A stretch of 64,000 bases of DNA from Helicoverpa zea (taxonomy: Eukaryota; Arthropoda; Insecta; Lepidoptera; Noctuidae): assembly GCF_022581195.2 (NCBI RefSeq), contig NC_061472.1, positions 62,001 to 126,000 on the forward strand. The letters run 5' to 3'. Each line of letters begins with the position of its first letter. Position 1 is the stretch's first letter. This document shows, piece by piece, positions 11,665 through 21,700 of the stretch. The notes under the pieces are model-generated. The model saw only the letters and a list, made by a program, of their open reading frames with translations, was not told the DNA's origin and ran no database searches. A program made the position numbers and the translations under genes.

Positions 11665-11880
11665 CTATACTCTATCCACGGAAGCAAGAGCTAAAAGGTA
11701 AACAAAGAATGACAGTTTTTCAAGATGGCGGTATAACCCGACCGATGACAAAACGTCACATTTTTGTGTAAAATGTTCGCAGTATCTGTGATTTTGTCAT
11801 CGGTCGGGTTATACCGCCATCTTGAAAAAGTGTCATTCTTTGTTTACCTTTTAGCTCTTGCTTCCGTGGATAGGGTATAG
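11665..11880. mobile_element. Fold-back MITE, ~88-bp arms
   Basis: About 216 bp made of two long inverted arms (left about 11665-11753, right about 11790-11880) with only a few mismatches and a short loop. The ends are CTATACYCTATCCACGGAAG. A related end (ctataccctattcacgga) lies at 58067-58085. It would fold into a near-perfect hairpin and encodes nothing. Confidence 0.8.
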
Positions 11881-12517
11881 CCCTACTAATTCTCCGTTAT
11901 ATTATCCTCATAAACGCGCTTACGTATTTCCTCTACATACACCTTTATATACTTTATTATTTATATAGTTCTTTACGTACCCTTGTATACTTCCTTATGT
12001 ATTCCCCTATATAATTTTATAATTATTATTTTTTACAATATCAGATCGAACAATCAGTTGGGACTGGGGAAAGAATAGTAAAGAATCTCAAAATAAAGCC
12101 GCCACGATGCTTAACTGAACTGAAAATCTAATTCTAGCTGATGAGAAATAGGATATACGTAACTCTAGCCACGGGTGGTTACACCTAGGTCTGGCCGCTA
12201 TAAGGCTTCACCTAGTTGTGATCGAAGAGGATATAACAAATTTTTAGAACCAGGTGTAGTGTACCTGCACTTCATGACTTATCTGTAATAGAATTATTTA
12301 CATTTCACAGCTCTGTTACCCACTGTAAACTAATTTTAAATATAATATATATTATTTCAAAAAAAGTAGTATTTTCATTCCTGATTATAATATTAAAACC
12401 AATAGAATTTGGACCTATATTTCAAATACGCACGCAGTGAGGGATTTTCTTTTTTTTAATTATTTTCTTAGCTGATGACTAGACGGCGCTGACGTAGGTA
12501 CGTGAAACGTCATATAA
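11881..12517. other. AT-rich intergenic DNA, nothing recognised
   Basis: No splice-supported frame, RNA gene or repeat boundary could be seen between the fold-back MITE and the next TIR element. Confidence 0.5.
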
Positions 12518-13235
12518 AGGCGCGGGCCCACCGCGGTGCACGGAGAGGCTACGCCCGTGTATTAAGCTTCACTTTGTAAGAAAATGTATGTGGTTGTGTC
12601 CACTGCAACCCACGGAGAGGCTACGCATGAATTGACGTGATTGATACACGCGTGGCTTGCTCGAATAGGCGGTTACATAGCTCAACGCTGTCAATGTGGG
12701 TCTACGTTTCCACTGGAGTACACGAATAAGACCCACGACTATGTACAGCTCGGTTATCGCAGAGCAGTTGTTGTAAGCGGTTACGTAGCTCAACGCTGTC
12801 AGCGTGGGTCTACCTGTGCGCCGTGCCACGCTATACATAGTCGTGGGTCATATTCGTGTACTTCAGTAGAAACGTAGACCCACGTTGTCAAACAAATGAA
12901 TACAGTTACAGCCTTTTTTACCGTCCCACTGCTGGGCACAGGCCTCCTCTCACAAGGAGAAGGATTGAGCATTAATCACCACGCTTGCTCAATGCGGGTT
13001 GGTGATTTCAGACTATAGTCCAGGTTTCCTCAAGATGTTTTCCTTCACCTTTTTATCAGCCATTGGTGTCTAAGATATACTTAGAAAGTACATACAAACT
13101 TAGAAAAGTTGCATTGGTACTTGCCTGACCTGGATTCGAACCCGGGCCCTCATACTCGAGAGGTTCAAATGAATACACGCAGCTAAAATGTGCCGCGTGT
13201 CCGTGCACAGCGTGCACTGCGGTGGAGCCGCGCCT
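12518..13235. mobile_element. TIR element with TAA target duplication (PIF/Harbinger-like ends)
   Basis: The ends AGGCGCGGGCCCACCGCGGT (left) and AGGCGCGGCTCCACCGCAGT (right, reverse complement) are inverted repeats flanked by TAA on both sides. A 3-bp TWA duplication is typical of PIF/Harbinger, so that class is inferred. Internally it has inverted arms containing ACCCACGACTATGTA (about 12730 and reversed about 12835) and a SINE at 12905-13170. Confidence 0.6.
12905..13170 (-). mobile_element. tRNA-derived SINE, reverse orientation
   Basis: Read on the minus strand: tRNA-like head with B box GGGTTCGAATCC (about 13134-13145), body 'aagtaccaatgcaacttttc', then 'aaaggtgaaggaaaacatc' and tail 'ctgtgcccagcagtgggac'. 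This order is that of the widespread lepidopteran SINE of the HaSE type. Confidence 0.8.
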
Positions 13236-13309
13236 TAATTTTCTATAACGCAACGTTTTTTTCCTCAACAATTTAAATAATAGGGAATGAAGTTAGATTA
13301 TTATCCGAA

Positions 13310-13690
13310 TGTGGGAGGAGCAGCGCCATGTCTTCACAAATGAAATTGTAGGCGATCTGTCGCTGCCGGCCATAGTGTAGAGTCGTTTGCTAAGAAGTGT
13401 TGTCGCAGAAGGAATCTGCGGAACGGGAGAGGGAGATTTCGACTCCCTTCCCCGGCCGCAGAAGGCGCACGTGCAAGGAGGACACAAGGGGTTTCTAGCC
13501 GGTAAGAGTCCGGCACACCCCTCCACCTCTCCCCAGGCGGAGGAAGTCCATGAGGATTTCCCCCTCCCAAAAAAAATCCGAATGTCCCGAGAGATTTTGA
13601 AAACAATTTGTCCAGAAATCGGAATTATCGGAATTTCTTGGGTCTCGGCCATAGGTCTCGGCTCAAAGAGCTTGCGGTATAATGTTTTTT
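13310..13690. repeat. Possible interspersed repeat, unclassified
   Basis: A moderately GC-rich block (centred on 'ctagccggtaagagtccggc' and 'cccctccacctctcccc') sits in AT-rich intergenic DNA. Both strands are open for about 90-170 codons but no domain or splice site supports a gene. It resembles LINE-derived debris, with low certainty. Confidence 0.3.
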
Positions 13691-13769
13691 TTTTTAACTT
13701 GGCAAAGGCTCCATGTACTATGTACACATCCGTAGCCATCGATATATAATGTCCGTAGCTGCTACACGC

Positions 13770-14743
13770 CATAGATGTAATATAATAAACAAGATTGCGC
13801 ACGCTCAAAATACATATTTACGAAAATGAACTCTATTCCAACGCAATAAGGTACTAAATTTGTTGCATAATACACAGAGGCAAATCCGAGCCGAGAGGGA
13901 TAGTTAGAACGGAGGCTGTTTGTCTCTTTCTAACACCTTGCCAGCATAAAAAATGTTGTGGTCAACAGTTTTGTCTTCCCAAAAAAACAATTGAATCACA
14001 TATATTTTTATCTTATTTTAACAATTGTAAGTCAACAAATTAATAAAAATCGCATTAATTTATTATACGAATAAATTATTTATATAAATTATTATTCTTA
14101 AAACATAAACAACATATTTTTTTTTTCTAGTGGTAACCCTGAACATTCTTGGCGCGTAATCAGCATTTAAAATTTTGTTTATATTTTTTGTATTAAATCA
14201 ATTTAAACTATTTAAATGGTGAAAAAGTGTTGTGTTTATACTTGTAAAAGTGAATCCTATGGTGGTTGCAATATATCGTTCCACAGGTTAGCTAATAATA
14301 ACATTTTCGTAAACCAAACAACTAGGGTGCCCATGAATTCTTGTAATGAGTGAAAATATGGGTGATGGATTTTAAAACTGTTGTACTATTGTTATAGGTT
14401 CCCAAAAAATGAAGAAAGGACACATAAATGGCTCAGCAGTCTATATATGAAGTAGAAATACAAAAAAAACAGTCTTCACTTCGAATCTTCCTGCTTTTAT
14501 ACTGCTAATTCCCGCTAATTATTGAAAGCCTTTATAAGTATCTTAAGGTCACAAACTGCGTAAGTTAAAACTTCAATACCAATCTGCGTTTAATAATCTT
14601 AGCTAAATTCGGATTTGTCTCACATAGCTTAATCTCATAGTCACCCTATTAGAAAGGGACAGACAGCCTCCGTACTAACTGTTTCACTCGGCTCGTTTTT
14701 TGGGTTTATATGCGCAGTCCTGTTTACTAATATTATGTCTATG
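13770..14743 (+). mobile_element. P-like DNA transposon, non-autonomous copy 1
   Basis: Element of 974 bp flanked by the 8-bp duplication CTACACGC (13762-13769 and 14744-14751). The imperfect terminal inverted repeat starts CATAGATGTAATAT on the left and CATAGACATAATAT on the right, and inner inverted blocks contain GAGCCGAG...CGGAGGCTGT. An open frame 14216-14286 spliced to 14398-14455 gives MVKKCCVYTCKS...SFHR then FPKNEERTHKWLSSLYMK, the start of a THAP DNA-binding domain, ended by a stop before the second Cys/His pair. Eight-bp target duplications and a THAP domain are features of P-superfamily transposases. Most of the transposase is missing. Confidence 0.8.
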
Positions 14744-14751
14744 CTACACGC

Positions 14752-15066
14752 ACACACGCAGTAATCTGTTGCTCGCCATGACTAGTTTGTATATATATTT
14801 TTTTTATTTCTTTATTTCTAAGGCACTTACATAATTTCTTAATACAATAATATAGCCACACAATATTACTTTCCTCTACTGTATAATTTATTATCTAGAT
14901 GACATGTTATTTCTGTGATTTATATAATCTGTGATCAGCAATGTCATTTTCATTTTGTCATCTGTCATTTTGTCATCGTCGGTCGTAAAATCTAAAAATA
15001 ATAGAAATTATTTCAAAGTTTCTTAGATTGACAAAATCGTAGCAATTTGAACAAAACTCCAACAAA
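14752..15066 (+). promoter_or_regulatory. 5' region of the SGT gene
   Basis: AT-rich DNA between the P-like element and the SGT start. Just upstream of the gene, 14940-14985 repeats a 'ttttgtcat' / 'ctgtcattttgtcatcgtc' pattern (TGACA-type boxes in reverse). No TATA box is obvious. The promoter role is inferred from position. Confidence 0.35.
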
Positions 15067-15945
15067 ATGTCGGATATAAAAATAGTTGCCGCAAGCATTG
15101 TGAACTTCCTAAAGCGACAGCTAGAAGGCGACTCGCTCAGCGTGGACTCGCGCGAGAGCGTCGAGGTCGGCGTGCAGTGCATCGAGACCGCCTTCGAGCT
15201 CAGTCCCGAAGACGCGGCGCGCGGCCTGGACCTGCTGCAGCTGGTGCGCGCCCAGACCCGCGCCGCGCCGCTCAACGCGCCGCCCACGCGCTCCGAGGCC
15301 GAGAAGCTCAAGAACGAGGGCAACGAGTTCATGAAGAGCGACCGCCACCGCGAGGCGCTGGAGAAGTACACGCGCGCCATTGAGCTCGACCCCTCCAACC
15401 CCGTGTACTTCTGCAACCGAGCCGCCGCGCACTTCAAGCTCGGCGAGAACGAGGCGGCCGTGGCGGACTGCACGGCGGCGCTGGGCCTGCAGCCCGACTA
15501 CGGCAAGGCGCACAGCCGCCTGGGGCTGGCGCTCACGGCGCTGGAGCGGCACCGCGAGGCGCGGGCGGCGTACGCCCGCGCCGCGCAGCTGGAGCCCGAC
15601 AACGAGTCGTACCGCCAGAACCTGCGCCTGGCCGACGAGCAGCTGGCCGCGCACGGCGAGCGCGCGCCGCTGGACCTGGGCGGCCTGCTGCAGAACCCCG
15701 CGCTGCTCAACATGGCCACGGAGATGCTGGCCGACCCCAACATGCAGAACTTGATCTCGGGCCTGATGAGCGGCGGCGGTGGCGGCGGCGCGGCGGGCGC
15801 GGGCGGGCCGGCGGCCGCGGGCGGCATGTCGGCGCTGCTGGAGGCGGGGCAGGCGCTGGCGCAGCACATGCAGGCCGCCAACCCCGAGCTGGTGGAGCAG
15901 CTGCGGCGCCAAGTGCGTCCGCCCGGCCCCAGCCCGCCGCAGTGA
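15067..15945 (+). CDS. Sgt: Small glutamine-rich TPR co-chaperone (SGT/SGTA), intronless
   Basis: A single open frame of 292 aa. Residues 1-60 form the SGTA homodimerisation region (IVNFLKRQLEGD..., ESVEVGVQCIETAFEL). Three TPR repeats span about 77-190 (EAEKLKNEGNEFMKSDRHRE..., NPVYFCNRAAAHFKLGE, YGKAHSRLGLALTALERH). The C-terminal part has the LLQNPALLNMATEML and NMQNLISGLM segments and then a Gly/Ala-rich stretch in place of the Gln-rich tail of vertebrate SGTA. SGT binds Hsp70/Hsp90 through its TPRs and Get4/5-BAG6 through its N-terminus, handing tail-anchored proteins to the GET pathway or to quality control. The gene is very GC-rich (near 70-75% by eye) and uninterrupted. The ATG is preceded by AT-rich leader and fits the family start. 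Confidence 0.93.
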   Translation: MSDIKIVAASIVNFLKRQLEGDSLSVDSRESVEVGVQCIETAFELSPEDAARGLDLLQLVRAQTRAAPLNAPPTRSEAEKLKNEGNEFMKSDRHREALEKYTRAIELDPSNPVYFCNRAAAHFKLGENEAAVADCTAALGLQPDYGKAHSRLGLALTALERHREARAAYARAAQLEPDNESYRQNLRLADEQLAAHGERAPLDLGGLLQNPALLNMATEMLADPNMQNLISGLMSGGGGGGAAGAGGPAAAGGMSALLEAGQALAQHMQAANPELVEQLRRQVRPPGPSPPQ

Positions 15946-17340
15946 GTCCGCGCCGCGCGCCCGCCAACTCCCAGCGGATCTTTGTTTAATCTTTTAAGAT
16001 GTAATATAATTTTATTTTATTCAAACTTGCTGATTTTCTGACCGTTAGTGGGGCTGATTCAACTGACTTTTACTTATAATATTCACATAAGACACTACTT
16101 GTGCCTGTTACTTTTATGATAGTAGCTGATGGGTCACTTGTTAAATTAGTAGTCTTACCTGTCCACGCCAGTGTTGTTCCCATAGATGTATATTATATGC
16201 TCAATGAACACTTGACTAATGTCATACAGAATATCAAGTCAGATATTGAGCATGCAACACAGACCACTGCTGGTTGAAGTTCTGTTTTTGTATATTTGTG
16301 AGAATATTTTGTAATGGAGGTGGTAGCACTAATTGCATTTATTTGTTGGCAGATATTATGTAACCACACAGGACTCATTGTATCACTCTATCCCTAGATT
16401 AGACTTAAATTGTATAAAGTATACTCCTGTATGGAGTGTAAGACGTATAGACCATGCTCTCAAGCATGTCTTGTAAAATATAATATTTAAATTATGTGTG
16501 GAATGTTAAACAAGGAAGAAACTTTAAGCAAAGTTTATCTCTGTTTAACCCAAATTATTAAAGCTAAGGTTTCAATTATTGGTATTGTTAATAAATTTAT
16601 TTAAATAATATTGTGAATATTTTTGTAGAAAGTATTTGCAACACAACCTCTCGCGCAGGCAATACTTCTTACTCCACGTTAGAGCTATGCATAGCTGTAG
16701 GTTTGTACATACATGCATGTAAAAAGGCATTGTGTGAGCACCAAGGCTTGCCACATTTGTTCTTACTTTAATTGACTATCATGCTCTGAGAGTAAACTGA
16801 AGACCACAGAGGAACTAGTACTTACTTAACACTAGTTAATTAATAACTTAGCATGGGGCTAACCGGCCGTGTGTGAAAAAGGTGTCCTGACATTATTTAT
16901 TTATTTATACTTTTGGTGGAAACTTAACTTGGCATACTGTGAGAACTACTTTGTATACCCGGATAGAAAGTACCCTATGGATTATGGTTTAACTTCATTA
17001 AAACTAGGCTTTCATACAAACTGCTAGTAGACAGTATTTTAACCTCCAAATGGGGTTTATTTATAAAGATTCGTTACTGACTGTATCAACTCCACACCAT
17101 GTCCAACTTTTGTTGCCTCTCATTTCAAAAACAAGAGTCGTACAACCTACCTGCCTACGTATTATTGGTTGAGTAGGAAGTGGGTAATTGAGGACGAGGG
17201 TAGGTAGGCAGTATTCACTTCACAGGAATATAGGTACCTATATGAATAAAATCCACCAATTTGCCTTCTTAACTATTTATTACACTATGTATAATTTATA
17301 ATAGTAATCAATTTACATAATCTTTATGTACATACAATAG
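15946..17340. other. SGT 3' flank and intergenic DNA with a SINE tail
   Basis: AT-rich. 'ATGGGGCTAACCGGCCGTGTG' at about 16852-16872, followed by a TTTA run to about 16915, is the tail of the SINE family seen at 5466. Nothing else is recognisable. The open frames at 16193-16378 and 16572-16754 have no support. Confidence 0.45.
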
Positions 17341-17354
17341 CAAAATGTAAAAAC

Positions 17355-17465
17355 AGCGCGCGAGCCGCGGCCGCCGAGCTCGTGCCGTGTGACGTCACGC
17401 GGGCGTCGCGGCGCCAAGCGTCACGTCACGTCACGGGAGCGAGCCAGCGACGTGGGCTCGCTAAA
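17355..17465. promoter_or_regulatory. Isolated CpG-rich block with CRE-like sites
   Basis: About 110 bp of GC-rich DNA in AT-rich surroundings, with TGACGTCA (17390-17397) and repeated CGTCACGTCACGTCACG just downstream. TGACGTCA is the consensus CREB/ATF site. No gene start is visible on either side, so a promoter, an enhancer or a leader exon of an unseen transcript are all possible. Confidence 0.35.
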
Positions 17466-18700
17466 TACATTCCAAAACATGTAATCGATATAAAATTCTG
17501 TATTTACACAATCCCCACACGAAGTGCCAGACGTAAGATATTGGTATTCGACTATACAAGTAGTAATGCACCTCCCATCGTTCTCTCTAACAGACCTACA
17601 CGTCCATCCACTGATAAAGTGACGTACAAAGCTTTACACCTAATTATATTAAAGCAAAGGCACCGTGGATCATCGATAGTCCCATATCATATAAATGCAG
17701 CACATTTAGTGTAGGTAAATATAGCGAAATGATTTCATTGATTTGCTAAAGAAAAATAAAAATTACAGATACTATAAAGCATGATGAGGCCGGAGCGCAC
17801 AAGTGTTGGTGCATCACTCATCGCGGGTCGGAACACACCATGCGTTACGTGCAGCAGATATCGTCACTCTCGCGGAATACGACCATTAGCATCACTCATC
17901 TATACACAAATTATGTAAATAAAGAAATATCTACTGCAACAACAATCATAAGTTGACTATTAAATAAATTTATGAACATTTTTAGTAAAATCAAGATGTA
18001 CTTAAAATAAAACATTTATAATTAACAAAACAATAATTTAAGACGCAGCCACTGAATTAGTGGACTTCTAAGTTTTAAGTAAATAAAGCTAATACATTGG
18101 ACGCAGCTATTTGATCAATAATAAAATAAAATAAATTTTGAAAATTCAACGATAAAATATAAACTCACACATCGACCGTGCCATAATAATGACATATTAT
18201 GTTATCCTAAACTTCAGAGTAATGTATGCATGTAAATAAAGGTATTTTTTTTAATGAATGTAATTTATGATTGGTAGTATGTTGTGTGTGCAGGTGCATG
18301 TGTGTTGTCACATGTAGTGTTGATAGTCGCGGTCCCTCGCGCTCGCCCGCTAAGCCACACACACACACTACACCCCGCCGACTCGCTGGTCGCTTGGACA
18401 TGACGCTAGGACGCCTTGCGCCCATCAACCTAGCTCGATAAGTCTGCTAACAATAGTTTTAGGTTGAGTTATCGGTCTGGCTGAATATATGACTTCTGTA
18501 CATCTACCAAATTGTACAATTGTTACTATAACACTCAACATGGATTTTAGTAAAACAGTGCTCAAAAGTGAAGTACACAACAATAAAATAACCGTTTTCA
18601 ATGTTAAAAGTTCGTAAGTAACAAATATCGGAGTTAGACAACATTCCTAGTTTGCGTAGATGCGAGGAGCATGCTCGTGGACAGACGAGGAGCGAGGCGC

Positions 18701-21700
18701 TCAGTTGCGCTTGGAGGGCGGCACGAGGTGGCTCGGCAGCTCCGAGGGCAGGTCGTGGCCGTCGATCTTCACGTGGATGAGGTGCATCGCCAGCGCGAAC
18801 TCGTCCTCGTCCAGGAAGCCGTCCTTGTCGATGTCCGACAGCTTCCAGATCTTGCCCAGCACCGAGTTGGGCAGCTTCGACTTCACCATCTCCGTCTTGG
18901 CGGCTGTCGACAAACGCCGCCAGGTCAACTCGTGTCACCAGCTGCGGAACTCCGTCGGCAACGAACGTAGCGACCAACGCACCACACATACTACTACTAC
19001 TCATATATTTCAGTGCCATTCGAGACTATGTCCGTTGCCAATAGAGTTCCGCGATCAAAAAAACACATTAAAAATAATAAGCATAGTAAGTAGAGTCAGT
19101 TTGTTAATCAGTTTTTTTAAATTAAAAAGGGATCATGCAATAAGAAAGATTACATCGTGAGTAGAAGCGTGACGATAAAGAGAAGAGATAGTGCGGCGCT
19201 GTGGAACGATACGATAGCGGGCTTAGATAACGATACGTGTCGAAACTGATGCTCAACTGTTACATTCCACGTGCACTAACTAACACTTGTAGACAATTCT
19301 ACCGCTAGAGCTCAACTCCGTTACTCTACTGTATAGAACCTAGAATGATACGTACCTAAACTACGACTACGACAAGACATTCCACAGACACAGACCGCAC
19401 AAACACGAACTGACTGACTGTATTCATTAGAACAAACCTGGATTTGACAAACACTCCTGTAACATGGTAGACATCTAGCAATGGTATGTAGTATTGTAAG
19501 TATATCAAAGCAAACATGGGAGAGGTAAAGAGGTTGTCCGCAAAGAGAGCTTAAACTGTGGGCATGGAGTCAGTCAGCTTGCCTAGCAAGTATTTGAGTA
19601 TATTGACAATATTGTCGCGATACAAGAGTTGTACGGCTGAGTGAATTCTGACGGCCTGCTGATCCGGTCCGAACGCCACTAGCTTTGCCTTGTCTAACCA
19701 AGATCTGGGGGACTTGTCAACGTAGAATTCCATGTATCGCTCGCCTGTAAGCACATACGCCAGCGACACAAACATCAGCTCGACCACAATGAACAGGGTC
19801 ACTACATTCAAGGCCAGCAGGACTATGAACTTCACAGTATTGAACAGCGATCCCAAACAATCGGCGCCCCTCGCGCGCACGTTCAGCTCATATGGAGGCT
19901 CAGATTGTGACTCAGAACTAGAAACGGACTCGCACTCGTCATCATTGAAACCGTCATTCGGCGAAGTCTGGAAGCCACCGATGTTATAGGCAGAGTGCGC
20001 GGAGCGGCACCTGTCGCCGGCTTCGTCGATGGCGAGCGCATCGTTCAGGCTGTGAATAGAGACGGCAGGGGACATGTGGCTGCTCGTGCTGGCCGCTCGT
20101 GCCTCCCTAGCGTTTAAGATGAACTGTGCGATCAATTTGCAATTTTCAGTAGCACTAGAGAGAGAATTTACAAGTTTGCCAAAATGATCGTCCTCTTTAT
20201 CAGTGTCGGCGCGGTCTTTGCGTTGCATGCACAGGTCGGTGATGAGCGAACAGCTCTTAGCGGCGGAGAGCAGCGCGTCCAGCGCCTTGTCGACGACGAG
20301 GTGGCCGCGCAGGTGTGGGTGTGTGTGCAACAAGTGTGTGAGTGTGTGCGTACCGGCGCCGGTGACCTTGCCGTCGATAGGGTTGAGCGACTGGAAGATC
20401 TGGTCGTATCGGGGCTTCTCCTTGCTGCAGATCCACTCGGGGTCTCCGTGGCCGGCGTCCACTCCCTCGCCGCGCCCGTACCCGAACGGCGACACCTGGT
20501 CCTCTACGCCTTCGAACGCACCACCTGGAGTAGTTAAATTCATCATTATTACATTCGTGTGAGACATCAAATTTATCCTACTACTATCATATCCTACTAT
20601 TATTATAAATGTGAAAGTTTGTGAGAATGTATGGATGTGTGTTTGTTATTCTTTCACGTAAAACGGCAGGACTGAAAGGTAAGGTTGAAATTTGGTATAT
20701 AGTTAGGTGTACTATGGATTAACATGTAGGCTTCTTTTTACACACCACGCGGGCGAAGCCGCAGGCGGAAGCTAGTATAGAATAGACGTGAAATATTTAG
20801 TAGGATTCGTCCTTTACAAGACGGCAAACTTGGTTGTAGGATGCAAGTTCTGAGTATATGTCCTTGTCAAACTGAGTGGGGACTCGCAACAACATTCTGA
20901 GAACCAGCACCAACGGCGGATCCAGGGGGTAGGTCACAAGGTCATGACCTCCCCCTGGGCCAGTTTCAGGACCTAAGAGGACCAATAATTGAAATGGTTA
21001 AACACGATGTTTTATGTTTTTGTTATAAGTATAAGATAATTTTTATTCCGAGTGAATAGGTATAGATACCTACATAGTTACAGGTAGAGTAGTTTTGCTG
21101 AAGAATTCGTGCTCGCAACGCTCGCTCTCTATTCTTTATTTACTCTTTATCCGTACCCAAAAGGAGGAAACGGGACCGTGTTACTAAGAATCCGCTGTCC
21201 GGGTTGCCGTCTTAACCTATGGTGCAGGGTGTGTGAATAACCCGGGCGCCTCGATATCAGGGGCCGCGGGACGCCCCACCACCAGGAAATTTCGATGAAA
21301 TTACACCAGTTCCACACTGTATCATGATACTGACAAAAAAGTCGCCTTCGCTTTGTTGGATTGATCATTTTGATTATTTTTAACTTTTAACATCCTCCAA
21401 CTAAGTGAAAAAATTCTAGCTCGCTACGCTCGCGAATAAATGAATATGTCTGTACTGTATATCTGATTGTTTATTATTTTTATTGACGCACCGAATCAAC
21501 GAACACAAATGGCGCTCGCTCTAATCACGGTTCCTTTTTATTTGTACGTAATTCCCAGTCTGATTTGTGAGTCTTCAAAATAATTCAAACAAATAATTTA
21601 AAAAAGTTCGCGCTCGCTGCGCTCGCGGCTACTTGTTGCTTTACAGTTTACTTAATCAGGTGCTTTTGTGTCATAGGCTCAAAAAACTTCGCGCTCGCTT

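Noticed and set aside
15121..15912. A 263-codon minus-strand gene opposite SGT
   Set aside because: Low-complexity antisense of the GC-rich TPR gene, no family match.
18701..18928. A separate 75-aa EF-hand protein starting MTWRRL
   Set aside because: The residues before AKTEMVKSKL lie upstream of a splice acceptor at 18904-18906; the exon joins Past1 exon 2 in phase to make a normal EH domain.
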